Shown here: in pieces, positions 1 through 6,654 of the stretch | How the letters are laid out: each line of letters starts with the position of its first letter | How positions within the stretch are numbered: position 1 is the first letter of the stretch | Origin: an uncultured Bacilli bacterium | GTDB taxonomy: Bacteria > Bacillota_I > Bacilli_A > RF39 > UBA660 | NCBI GenBank assembly: GCA_934130485.1 | Contig: CAKOYE010000037.1 | Coordinates: forward strand, 1-9,838 | Length of the DNA stretch: 9,838 bases | Direction of reading: 5' to 3' | Notes under the pieces: generated by a model | Database searches by the model: none | The model's input: the letters and a program-made list of their open reading frames with translations, nothing else | What the model was told of the DNA's origin: nothing | Made by a program: the position numbers and the translations under genes

Positions 1-1
1 T

Positions 2-142
2 GTTCTTGATGAGGATAAAGCATATTATATAAGAGGTTTAAAAGAATATCAAAGCGATAAAATGTTTTTAATTGATACAATTAAACATGAACAAGATTTA
101 TATGAACAAATCTGTGAAAAATTACTAGATTTTAAACTTTAA
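2..142 (+). CDS. Fic-family protein, C-terminal end only (5' end outside the window)
   Basis: An open frame enters from the left edge and ends at TAA 140-142, leaving 46 residues that start VLDEDKAYYIRGLKEYQ and end LLDFKL. The pattern of acidic residues, then Y-Y-x-RGLKE-(Y/W), then a D-T-x-x-H-x-Q-D stretch resembles what I recall of the C-terminal tail of Fic/DOC proteins, which often AMPylate or otherwise modify target proteins. The diagnostic catalytic HxFxxGNGR motif would lie upstream and cannot be seen, so neither activity nor an inhibitory helix can be judged. The call rests on recall of tail similarity and is only moderately secure. No convincing terminator follows; 143-342 is AT-rich spacer with a promoter at its end. 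Confidence 0.45.
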   Translation, partial: VLDEDKAYYIRGLKEYQSDKMFLIDTIKHEQDLYEQICEKLLDFKL

Positions 143-297
143 CAACTTAATTAATAAAATTTTATCTCATATATAATAAATTGTCATATATATAATCATA
201 ATTATACACCACAATATACTTGTTCAAGAAAATCAAGTTTGTAATATGAACCATGTTGTAAATTTGTTTAAGAAAGAGTTTATCTATTCTTTTTTTC

Positions 298-326
298 TTG
301 TTAAAAATTGGGAATTAAGTTATACT
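298..326 (+). promoter_or_regulatory. sigma-A-like promoter upstream of the 343-996 gene
   Basis: TTGTTA (298-303), a 17-base spacer and TATACT (321-326) make a near-consensus vegetative promoter. Transcription would start near 333, which is where the Shine-Dalgarno AGGTGA (333-338) begins. The 5' leader would therefore be only about 10 bases before the ATG at 343. Box quality is good, but AT-rich DNA produces such matches by chance. Confidence 0.5.
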
Positions 327-342
327 AATTATAGGTGACAAT

Positions 343-996
343 ATGAAAAATATATTATTAAAATGTGTTCTTATTTTAATTATCTTTATTGCGTATACTA
401 TTATAAACAAAAATTTTAATCAGAAGAAGTTTACTCAAGAAATTATTTTAGAAAATGATTCTGTTAATAATTACGAATGGAATTGTGTAGGTGATGATAA
501 ATTTTTAAGCATTGTAAGAAAACAAAAGAATGATATATATAAATCTAATGATAAAAATGATAAATATATATTTGAATTAACTGCTAAAAAAGAAGGAATA
601 ACTGAAGTAAAATGTATATATAAAAAATCTTCTGAAAATACAAATAGTAATATTGTGAAAATATATAATGTTGAAATTAATTCTAGAAAAAAAATTGTAA
701 TCAATGGTCCTAAAGAGTACAATGAATTTAATTTTGATACTGCTTATGGAAATATAAAAATAGTAGCTAACTCTGCTTTAACATCTACAGGATTTGCAGG
801 ATCTAGTAATACGATTTTTTATTTGAAAGATAATAACTTATATTTATATGTTCATAATGGAGAAGATGAATTGTTGGCTACTAGTGTAGATAAAATCTAT
901 TATAAGGATAATCAACAAGTAATTACAGCAATATTGAATAAAAATTCAAGTGTTATTAAAGAGATTTCTTACGTAGTTTATGAATATCAAAACTAA
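343..996 (+). CDS. membrane-anchored or secreted protein of unknown function, tentative chagasin-like domain
   Basis: This 217-residue protein is not one I recognise as a named family. Residues about 4-21 form a hydrophobic segment after a short Lys-containing start, consistent with an uncleaved anchor or a signal peptide. Cys8 does not sit in a lipobox. The rest is Lys/Asn/Tyr-rich and looks beta-rich. Residues about 33-114 resemble the chagasin-type (I42) cysteine-protease inhibitor fold: an N-Y-x-W segment at 43-46, alternating hydrophobics then K-x-G-x-T-x-(V)-x-C-x-Y-K at about 82-94, and a closing KIYNVEIN strand at 106-113. The classical NPTTGY and RPW loops are degenerate, so inhibitor activity is not established. 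Residues 115-217 are a second, unassigned beta-rich part. The ATG at 343 is supported by AGGTGA four bases upstream. It is probably exported and acts outside the membrane. Confidence applies to the gene being real; the fold is a guess. Confidence 0.75.
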   Translation: MKNILLKCVLILIIFIAYTIINKNFNQKKFTQEIILENDSVNNYEWNCVGDDKFLSIVRKQKNDIYKSNDKNDKYIFELTAKKEGITEVKCIYKKSSENTNSNIVKIYNVEINSRKKIVINGPKEYNEFNFDTAYGNIKIVANSALTSTGFAGSSNTIFYLKDNNLYLYVHNGEDELLATSVDKIYYKDNQQVITAILNKNSSVIKEISYVVYEYQN

Positions 997-1013
997 ATTT
1001 TTAAACAAAATAG

Positions 1014-1022
1014 TGATATAAT
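1014..1022 (+). promoter_or_regulatory. extended -10 promoter element before the glycosyltransferase
   Basis: TGATATAAT combines a perfect TATAAT (1017-1022) with the upstream TG of an extended -10. No good -35 hexamer lies 16-18 bases upstream, which is tolerated with extended -10 elements. Start of transcription would be near 1029, leaving about 35 bases of leader before the ATG at 1065. Confidence 0.45.
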
Positions 1023-1064
1023 AAATTATATTACTAATTTTAATATAAAGAAAGAAGAAGTGCT

Positions 1065-2021
1065 ATGTTAAAACAACCCGTATTGTATGTTGTTGTTCCT
1101 TGTTATAATGAAGAGGAAGTTTTGATGGAAACAACAAATAAATTAAAACAAAAGCTAAATAGTTTGATTGAAAAAAAATTAATTTCTAAAAATAGTAAAG
1201 TTTTATATGTAAATGATGGCTCATCTGATAATACTTGGAATTTAATAAAAAAAATAAACATTAAAGATAAAAATTTTACAGGTATATCTTTATCAAAAAA
1301 TATGGGTCATCAAAATGCATTATTAGCAGGTCTTATGACAGCAAAAAAATATGCGGATATAGTTATTAGTATGGATGCTGATTTACAAGATGATATAAAT
1401 GCAATAGATAGTATGATTAATGAGTATAATAATGGTAATGAGATTGTATATGGTGTTAGAAAAAATCGAAAAAATGATACTTTTTTTAAAAGAAATTCAG
1501 CTAAACTATTTTATAAATTTATGCTTTTTTTAGGAGTAGATTGCATTTATAATCACGCTGATTATAGATTAACATCAAAAAAAGTTCTTGATGAATTAGA
1601 ACATTTCAAGGAAGTTAATTTGTTTTTACGCGGAATAATACCGTTAATAGGATTTAAATCTAGTATTGTTTATTATGATCGAAATAAGAGATTTGCTGGA
1701 AAATCAAAATATCCTTTGAAAAAAATGATAAATTTTACACTTGATGGTATAACTTCATTTAGTATAAAACCACTTAGATTGATTTGTATAACAGGTTTTT
1801 TGATACTTTTTATAAGTATTGTTATAATGCTTTATTCGTTAATAAGAAAATTAACTGGTAATGTGGTTGATGGATGGACATTTTTATCTATATCAATATG
1901 GTTTATTGGTGGTTTGCAGATGATAAGTATAGGTATTATTGGTGAATATATCGGAAAAATTTATGGTGAAACAAAATCAAGACCAAGGTTTATAATTTCT
2001 GAAAATTTAGAAGAACTATAA
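1065..2021 (+). CDS. polyprenyl-phosphate glycosyltransferase, GT2 family (GtrB/CsbB/YkcC type)
   Basis: This 318-residue membrane enzyme probably transfers a sugar from a nucleotide donor to undecaprenyl phosphate on the cytoplasmic face, supplying a lipid-linked sugar for modification of cell-surface polymers. The GT-A domain shows VVPCYNEEE (10-18), VNDGSSDNT (49-57), the metal/donor-binding DADLQD (104-109), and RFAGKSKY (209-216), the conserved turn before the membrane part. Two membrane segments follow at about 236-258 and 271-296, ending in GEYIGKIYGETKSRPRF, the hallmark C-terminus of the bactoprenol glucosyltransferase group. Length is typical (about 310-330). The start has a purine-rich AAGAAAGAAGAAG upstream. 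It appears monocistronic, with its own extended -10 and terminator. No GtrA-like flippase or acceptor transferase is adjacent, so the sugar and final acceptor are unknown. Dolichyl-phosphate-mannose synthase-like activity is the main alternative. Confidence 0.93.
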   Translation: MLKQPVLYVVVPCYNEEEVLMETTNKLKQKLNSLIEKKLISKNSKVLYVNDGSSDNTWNLIKKINIKDKNFTGISLSKNMGHQNALLAGLMTAKKYADIVISMDADLQDDINAIDSMINEYNNGNEIVYGVRKNRKNDTFFKRNSAKLFYKFMLFLGVDCIYNHADYRLTSKKVLDELEHFKEVNLFLRGIIPLIGFKSSIVYYDRNKRFAGKSKYPLKKMINFTLDGITSFSIKPLRLICITGFLILFISIVIMLYSLIRKLTGNVVDGWTFLSISIWFIGGLQMISIGIIGEYIGKIYGETKSRPRFIISENLEEL

Positions 2022-2033
2022 TGTTCTTTTTTT
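2009..2033 (+). terminator. intrinsic terminator enclosing the glycosyltransferase stop codon
   Basis: AAGAAC (2011-2016) pairs perfectly with GTTCTT (2023-2028) around a six-base loop TATAAT. The stem extends by a G-T wobble and an A-T pair and runs directly into a T tract through 2033. The TAA stop (2019-2021) lies in the loop. The stem is short and AT-rich, as expected at this base composition. Confidence 0.6.
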
Positions 2034-2103
2034 GTATTTTGTATAAAAGTTATTTCTTTGTAAATTATATTAATGTATTACTATATAGATTTCCCTATTT
2101 TTT

Positions 2104-2112
2104 TGGTATAAT
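2104..2112 (+). promoter_or_regulatory. extended -10 promoter element for the purine salvage/M16 operon
   Basis: TGGTATAAT gives a perfect TATAAT (2107-2112) with an extended-element TG. The matching -35 region (about 2084-2089) is poor. Transcription would start near 2119, and the Shine-Dalgarno AAAGAGGG (2127-2134) precedes the ATG at 2141. Because an intrinsic terminator lies just upstream, this is the most likely start of the long transcript that follows. Confidence 0.5.
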
Positions 2113-2140
2113 ATATATGTAGATAGAAAGAGGGATTTAT

Positions 2141-2848
2141 ATGACACCACATATTGAAGCAAGAAAAGAAGAAATTGCAAAAACAGTTATTATGCCAGGA
2201 GATCCTTTAAGAGCAAAATATATAGCTGAAAATTACTTAGAAAATTATAAGTTAGTTAGCAAAGTTAGAAATATATATGCTTATACAGGATATTATAAGG
2301 GAGTAAGAATTACAGTTATGGCATCAGGAATGGGTATGCCTAGTATAGGAATATATTCCTATGAATTATATAAATTTTATGATGTAGAAAATATTATAAG
2401 AGTTGGTTCTGCAGGAGCATATACAGATTTCCTAAAACTTTATGATATAGTACTTGCTACTTCTAGTTATTCTGAATCAAGCTTTGCCTTAACACAAAAT
2501 AATTGCGCTAAAAAGATATTATATTCTAGTAATTTTTTAAATGAAAAGATTAAAGAAGCATCAGAAAAACTAAAAATAAAGGTAAATCCTTGTGTAATTC
2601 ATAGTAGTGATGTTTTCTATAAGGAAAATGATAATTTTCGTGAATTATATAAAAATTATAAATGTATGGCTTGTGAAATGGAATCATTTGCTTTATTTCA
2701 TAACGCTAATGTGTTATCTAAAAATGCAGCTTGCTTACTTACTATATCTGATAATTTTATAACAGGTGAAAAAACAACTTCTACTGAAAGACAAAATTCT
2801 TTTACTAAAATGATGGAAGTAGCATTAGAGGCGGCAATTAATTTATGA
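2141..2848 (+). CDS. deoD: purine nucleoside phosphorylase, DeoD type
   Basis: This cytosolic enzyme cleaves purine nucleosides with phosphate to a free base and (deoxy)ribose-1-phosphate. The 235 residues align without register shift to Escherichia coli DeoD landmarks as I know them: His4, Gly20 and Arg24 in PGDPLR, Arg43, Arg87 and Ser90 in RVGSAG, the E-M-E segment at 179-181, Ser203-Asp204 and Arg217. Asp204 and Arg217 are the general-acid pair that allows 6-aminopurines such as adenosine as well as inosine and guanosine. The family works as a hexamer. The ATG is preceded by AAAGAGGG at good spacing. The TGA stop overlaps the next ATG (ATGA), so translation is probably coupled to adenosine deaminase, whose product inosine is a substrate. 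Use of TGA as a stop also shows that this organism does not read TGA as Trp. Confidence 0.95.
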   Translation: MTPHIEARKEEIAKTVIMPGDPLRAKYIAENYLENYKLVSKVRNIYAYTGYYKGVRITVMASGMGMPSIGIYSYELYKFYDVENIIRVGSAGAYTDFLKLYDIVLATSSYSESSFALTQNNCAKKILYSSNFLNEKIKEASEKLKIKVNPCVIHSSDVFYKENDNFRELYKNYKCMACEMESFALFHNANVLSKNAACLLTISDNFITGEKTTSTERQNSFTKMMEVALEAAINL

Positions 2849-3816
2849 TAAATACAAAAAGTATTCCTAAAGTAGAACTACATGTCCACCTAGATGGTTC
2901 TTTAAATATTGATACTGTATCAAAAATTTTAAATATGCCTAAAAATTTTCTTAAAGAAAATATGATAGCTCAGGAAAAATGTCTTGACCTAAATGATTAT
3001 TTAACGAAATTTGATTTACCAGTAAAAGCTATGCAGAAATATGATGACATAAAATTACTAACAAGTGAGTTTGTAAAATCATTAGAGGATGACAATGTTA
3101 TTTATGCAGAAGTCAGATTTGCTCCTTTAAAACATACAAGTATTTTAAGTCCAGATGAGGTTATTAATAGTGTTTTAGAAGGAATAAAAAGTGAAAAAGT
3201 TATAATTAATTTAATTTTATGTATGATGCGTGGAGATACTTTAGAAAATAACAAAAGCGTTATTGATTTAGCGCACAAATATTTAAAAAAGAGAGTAGTT
3301 GCAATCGACTTAGCTGGTGCTGAGGGTTTATTTAAAACTTCTGATTATGAAGAATTATTTAACTATGCTAATAAATTAAATATACCATTTACAATTCATG
3401 CAGGAGAAGCTGATGGAGTAAGCAGTATAGAATCTGCCATTAAATTTGGTGCTAGAAGAATTGGTCATGGAATTAGAGTATTAGAAAATATGGACACCTT
3501 AGAAAAAATAAAAGATAAAAATATTATGCTTGAAATTTGTCCAACTAGTAATATTCAAACAAATGTTGTAGATAATATAATAAATCATCCAATAAAAAAA
3601 TTATTTTCTATGAATACTTTAATTAGTATAAATACTGATAATAGAACAGTTTCTAATGTAACATTATCTAGTGAATATGACTTACTTATTAAAAATTTCA
3701 ATTTTGATTTAGATGATTTATTAGAAATAAATAAAAATTCTATAATTTATTCATTCGCAGATACAAAAACAAAACAAATTATATTAGATAAAATTAATAA
3801 CTATAGAAAGGAGTAA
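2845..3816 (+). CDS. add: adenosine deaminase
   Basis: This zinc enzyme converts (deoxy)adenosine to (deoxy)inosine plus ammonia. The 323-residue TIM-barrel protein shows the expected ligands and catalytic residues: HVH (His13, His15) in VELHVHLDGSL, AEVRFAPL (88-95), IHAGEA with His185 and Glu188, GHGIRV with His208, and SINTDNRTVS with Asp265. The TDN form, in place of the TDD of animal enzymes, is what I recall from many bacterial Add proteins. Its ATG overlaps the phosphorylase stop, and there is no separate strong Shine-Dalgarno, which supports translational coupling. Together the two genes turn adenosine into hypoxanthine and ribose-1-phosphate. Adenine deaminase-like paralogues exist in the family, but the ligand set and the deoD pairing favour adenosine. 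Confidence 0.93.
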   Translation: MINTKSIPKVELHVHLDGSLNIDTVSKILNMPKNFLKENMIAQEKCLDLNDYLTKFDLPVKAMQKYDDIKLLTSEFVKSLEDDNVIYAEVRFAPLKHTSILSPDEVINSVLEGIKSEKVIINLILCMMRGDTLENNKSVIDLAHKYLKKRVVAIDLAGAEGLFKTSDYEELFNYANKLNIPFTIHAGEADGVSSIESAIKFGARRIGHGIRVLENMDTLEKIKDKNIMLEICPTSNIQTNVVDNIINHPIKKLFSMNTLISINTDNRTVSNVTLSSEYDLLIKNFNFDLDDLLEINKNSIIYSFADTKTKQIILDKINNYRKE

Positions 3817-3820
3817 TTAA

Positions 3821-5104
3821 ATGAACTATACAAATTATAATATGGGAGCATTTAACCTTCATATTATAAAAAATGATAATTTTAAAACAATAAATGTTAA
3901 TATTAAGTTTAAAAGTAAATTAGTAAAAGAAGAAATAACAATTAGAAATATGTTGCGTTTAATTTTAGTTAATAGTACTAAAAATTATCCGACTGAAAGA
4001 TTATTAAATATTAAAAGTGAGAAACTTTATAATTTGAATTATGGTTCTAGAGGTGTAATATCTGGTAATTTTTCTATATTATCTTTTGAAGCAGATTTTT
4101 TAAATCCAAAATACACTGATGCATCTGATTTAGAAGCTTATTTTGATTTTTTATTTGAAATTTTATTTAATCCTAATGCCCAAAATAAAAAGTTTGATAG
4201 TTTTAACTTTAATTTAGTAAAAAATGTTCTTAAAAATGTAATTGAATCAGAAACAGAAAATCCTAATAATTATGCTTTAAATAGACTTCTTTATGAAATG
4301 GATAAAACTGCAAATTATTCATTTGATCCTAATGGATATATTAAAGATTTAGAAAAAATTGATGAAGCAGACCTTTATAAGGCTTATCAGAAAATGTTAA
4401 AAAAAGATATAGTAGATATTTTTGTAATAGGTGATGTAAACGCTAATGAAATAAAAAATATATTTAGTGATAAGTTTACTATTAATACAATTAAAAAACC
4501 AGTCGGAACACATTTTATTGAACATAAAAAATTTAGATCAAGACCAAAAACAATAAAAGAAGAAAAAGATATTAGTCAAAGCAAACTTTACCTAGGTTTT
4601 AAATCTAATGATACAAGTTTATTTGAAAAGCAATATGTTTCTTATGTTTATTCATTTATTTTAGGTGGAGGACCTGACTCAAAATTATTTAAATCAGTAA
4701 GAGAAAAAAACAGTTTATGTTACTATGTTTCTTCATCATTTAAACCAGTTTCTAATTTACTTTTAGTAACATCTGGTATAGATAAGGATGCTTATCGTAA
4801 AGCTGTTAATTTAATAAAAAAGGAAATTAAAAATATGTCACTAGGTGATTTTACTGATGAAGATATAAAAAAAGCTATTACTACTTATTTGAATAGTAGT
4901 GAAGCTATATTAGATTCACCTAATTCAATAATTAATAGTTATGTAGTTAATGAATATTTAGGTTATGATCCAATAGATGAGCGTATTAAAAAAATTAATA
5001 GTGTTACTAAAGATATGATTATTGAATTTTCTAAAAAAATACACTTAGATACTATATATTTATTAGAGGGGGGCGATATGAATGAAAAGACAAGAATTAG
5101 TTAA
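3821..5104 (+). CDS. M16-family peptidase homologue without zinc site, YmfF-like
   Basis: This 427-residue protein has the pitrilysin/M16 layout of two similar halves. The N-terminal half lacks the HxxEH motif where the zinc site should be (about residues 40-80). The C-terminal half has the LGGGPDSKLF segment at 281-290 followed by VREKNSLCYY (293-302), the Gly-rich/Arg/Tyr element that contacts substrate in M16 enzymes. This matches the non-catalytic partner of a two-protein M16 enzyme, called YmfF in Bacillus subtilis and in current annotation often linked to EF-P 5-aminopentanol modification. An HFIEH sequence at 231-235 lies in the interdomain linker and is probably not a metal site. The ATG follows AAAGGAG, four bases after the adenosine deaminase stop. 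The coding end overlaps the next gene by 23 bases, supporting coupled synthesis with the catalytic partner. Confidence 0.85.
   Translation: MNYTNYNMGAFNLHIIKNDNFKTINVNIKFKSKLVKEEITIRNMLRLILVNSTKNYPTERLLNIKSEKLYNLNYGSRGVISGNFSILSFEADFLNPKYTDASDLEAYFDFLFEILFNPNAQNKKFDSFNFNLVKNVLKNVIESETENPNNYALNRLLYEMDKTANYSFDPNGYIKDLEKIDEADLYKAYQKMLKKDIVDIFVIGDVNANEIKNIFSDKFTINTIKKPVGTHFIEHKKFRSRPKTIKEEKDISQSKLYLGFKSNDTSLFEKQYVSYVYSFILGGGPDSKLFKSVREKNSLCYYVSSSFKPVSNLLLVTSGIDKDAYRKAVNLIKKEIKNMSLGDFTDEDIKKAITTYLNSSEAILDSPNSIINSYVVNEYLGYDPIDERIKKINSVTKDMIIEFSKKIHLDTIYLLEGGDMNEKTRIS
5066..5073 (+). promoter_or_regulatory. ribosome binding site deciding the start of the second M16 gene
   Basis: GAGGGGGG lies inside the end of the upstream M16 gene, eight bases before ATG 5082. 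It supports that start over the in-frame ATG at 5106, which has no comparable site, and places the start 23 bases inside the upstream gene. The ATG at 5078 belongs to the upstream reading frame. Confidence 0.6.
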
Positions 5105-6359
5105 AATGAATCTAGAGGTATTCAGTGAACAACTAGATAATGGCTTAGAAGTTTATATTGTTCCTATTAAAAACAAACATAATATATATGCTACATTTTC
5201 AACAAAGTTTGGTTCAACTACAAATGAATTTGTGCCAATTGGTGAAAAAAAATTAATAAGAGTTCCAGATGGAGTTGCACACTTTTTAGAACATAAAATG
5301 TTTGAACAAAAAGATGGTGTTGATCCTTTTACTTTTTTTGGAGAAAATGGTGCAGATGCAAACGCAAATACTTCTTATGATAAAACTACTTATTTATTTT
5401 CTGGATTAAAAAATTTTAAAGAAAATCTATGCTTTTTACTTGATTATGTGCAAGAACCTTATTTTACCGATAAAAATGTTGAAAAAGAAAAAGGTATTAT
5501 TGACCAAGAAAGAAGTATGTATCAAGATGATCCATTTTTTAGAATGTATGAAGGAAGTTTAAACAATTTAATTCATAATCATCCAATTAAATATCCAATT
5601 GTTGGAACTCATGAAAGTATTTACGCAATTACAAAAGAAGATTTATATAAATGTTATAATACATTTTATCATCCAAGTAATATGTTTGTTGTAATAACAG
5701 GTAATGTAGATTATATAGAAACTTTAAATATTATAAAGGAAAATCAAAAAAGTGAAAATTTTGAAAAATTTTCTAAAATAGAGGTAAAAAAATATAAAGA
5801 AGAAAAATCAGTAGTTACAAAAAAGCAAGAAATAGAAATGGATATAAGTATTCCTAAAGTTTCCCTATCATATAAAATTTATATTAAAGATTTAAGTTAT
5901 GATTTATATGAAATAAATAACTATATTATTTATTATTTGGATATTAAGTTAGGAATAACTTCCAAATTAGTTGAAAATTTAAAACGTGATGGTCTAATTT
6001 TTGAAGAACTTGGCTTAGAAATAAATAATATAGACGATTATTTACTTATAAATATTTTTGCGGAAACTCGTGATCCTGATAAATTAGTAAATATAATAGA
6101 TAGTGAATTATGCAACAAAAATGTTTTAGAAGAAGATTTTGAAAGAAAGAAAAAATGTTCTATAAGCACTATTTTAACTTCAAGTGATAGTATATATCGA
6201 ATTAATAATAAAATTATGAGTAATATAGTTAAATATGGAAGAGTAATCTATAATGACTATGATTTGATAAATAATTTTAAATATGAAAAAATGATTGATA
6301 TAATCAATTCTATATCTTTTAGTGAAAATACAATTTATATTATAAACCCCAAAAAATAG
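5082..6359 (+). CDS. M16-family zinc peptidase, YmfH-like
   Basis: This 425-residue protein is the catalytic member of the pair. The inverted zinc motif HFLEH sits at 67-71 (ligands His67 and His71, catalytic Glu70). The downstream EKEKGIIDQERSMYQDD segment (about 135-150) supplies the third ligand, most likely Glu143. Other family landmarks are N-A-N-T-S-Y-D-K-T-T-Y (94-104), the active-site strand, and FYHPSNMFVVITGNVD (195-210). The C-terminal half has only a degenerate version of the Gly-rich/Arg/Tyr element (LGITSKLVENLKRDGLIF at 290-307, no Tyr), which the upstream partner supplies. The arrangement recalls mitochondrial processing peptidase and other heterodimeric M16 enzymes. No signal peptide is visible, so it is probably cytosolic. 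The substrate is unknown, and the link to EF-P modification comes from family naming, not from this sequence. Confidence 0.9.
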   Translation: MKRQELVKMNLEVFSEQLDNGLEVYIVPIKNKHNIYATFSTKFGSTTNEFVPIGEKKLIRVPDGVAHFLEHKMFEQKDGVDPFTFFGENGADANANTSYDKTTYLFSGLKNFKENLCFLLDYVQEPYFTDKNVEKEKGIIDQERSMYQDDPFFRMYEGSLNNLIHNHPIKYPIVGTHESIYAITKEDLYKCYNTFYHPSNMFVVITGNVDYIETLNIIKENQKSENFEKFSKIEVKKYKEEKSVVTKKQEIEMDISIPKVSLSYKIYIKDLSYDLYEINNYIIYYLDIKLGITSKLVENLKRDGLIFEELGLEINNIDDYLLINIFAETRDPDKLVNIIDSELCNKNVLEEDFERKKKCSISTILTSSDSIYRINNKIMSNIVKYGRVIYNDYDLINNFKYEKMIDIINSISFSENTIYIINPKK

Positions 6360-6435
6360 ATAATGTGTAAGAGGTATTATACTTGATTTTATTGAATTTT
6401 TATGATAAATTATTAACAGTTAAGGAGGAGATATT

Positions 6436-6648
6436 ATGGAAATATTATTAATTACAGTATCAATTTTACTTATTGCCATTGTTCTTTTACAAAGTAGTAA
6501 ATCAGAAGGGGCTTCTAATGTTATTTCTGGTGGAAATGACAGTTTATTTGCTAATAGAAAAGAACGTGGTGGCGAACTTTTTATAACTAGATTAACTGCC
6601 TTTTTAGGAATTGCTTTTTTTGTAATTTGTATTATTATGGGAATGTAA
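6436..6648 (+). CDS. secG: preprotein translocase subunit SecG
   Basis: This 70-residue membrane protein is the small accessory subunit of the SecYEG channel that moves unfolded proteins through the cytoplasmic membrane. Two hydrophobic segments (about 2-18 and 50-69) flank the conserved loop. The signature VLLQSSKSEG (16-25), then ISGGNDSLFANRKERGGE (30-47), is diagnostic. Length is normal for Bacillota. An excellent Shine-Dalgarno AAGGAGGAG (6422-6430) sits five bases before ATG. The 76 bases upstream contain TATACT (6378-6383) without a convincing -35, so a private promoter is possible but unproven; read-through from the M16 genes is equally likely as no terminator is visible. The gene ends with a double stop (TAA TAG), six bases before the next ORF. 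Confidence 0.95.
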   Translation: MEILLITVSILLIAIVLLQSSKSEGASNVISGGNDSLFANRKERGGELFITRLTAFLGIAFFVICIIMGM

Positions 6649-6654
6649 TAGATT

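Noticed and set aside
167..196. Two near-direct repeats, TCATATATAAT (167-177) and TCATATATATAAT (184-196)
   Set aside because: Low-complexity AT sequence with only two copies; no spacer regularity or other sign of an operator, origin or CRISPR.
270..296. Possible terminator for the Fic-like gene: AAGAA pairing with TTCTT, followed by a T run
   Set aside because: Only five A/T-rich pairs with a 12-base loop, and more than 120 bases after the stop; too weak to call, and it abuts the promoter at 298.
471..722. 83-residue minus-strand open frame
   Set aside because: It lies wholly inside the 343-996 gene on the opposite strand, has no convincing ribosome site, and its hydrophobic composition is what antisense of AT-rich coding DNA gives.
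6378..6383. TATACT as a private secG promoter
   Set aside because: No -35 or extended -10 TG accompanies it; mentioned under secG but not called as a feature.
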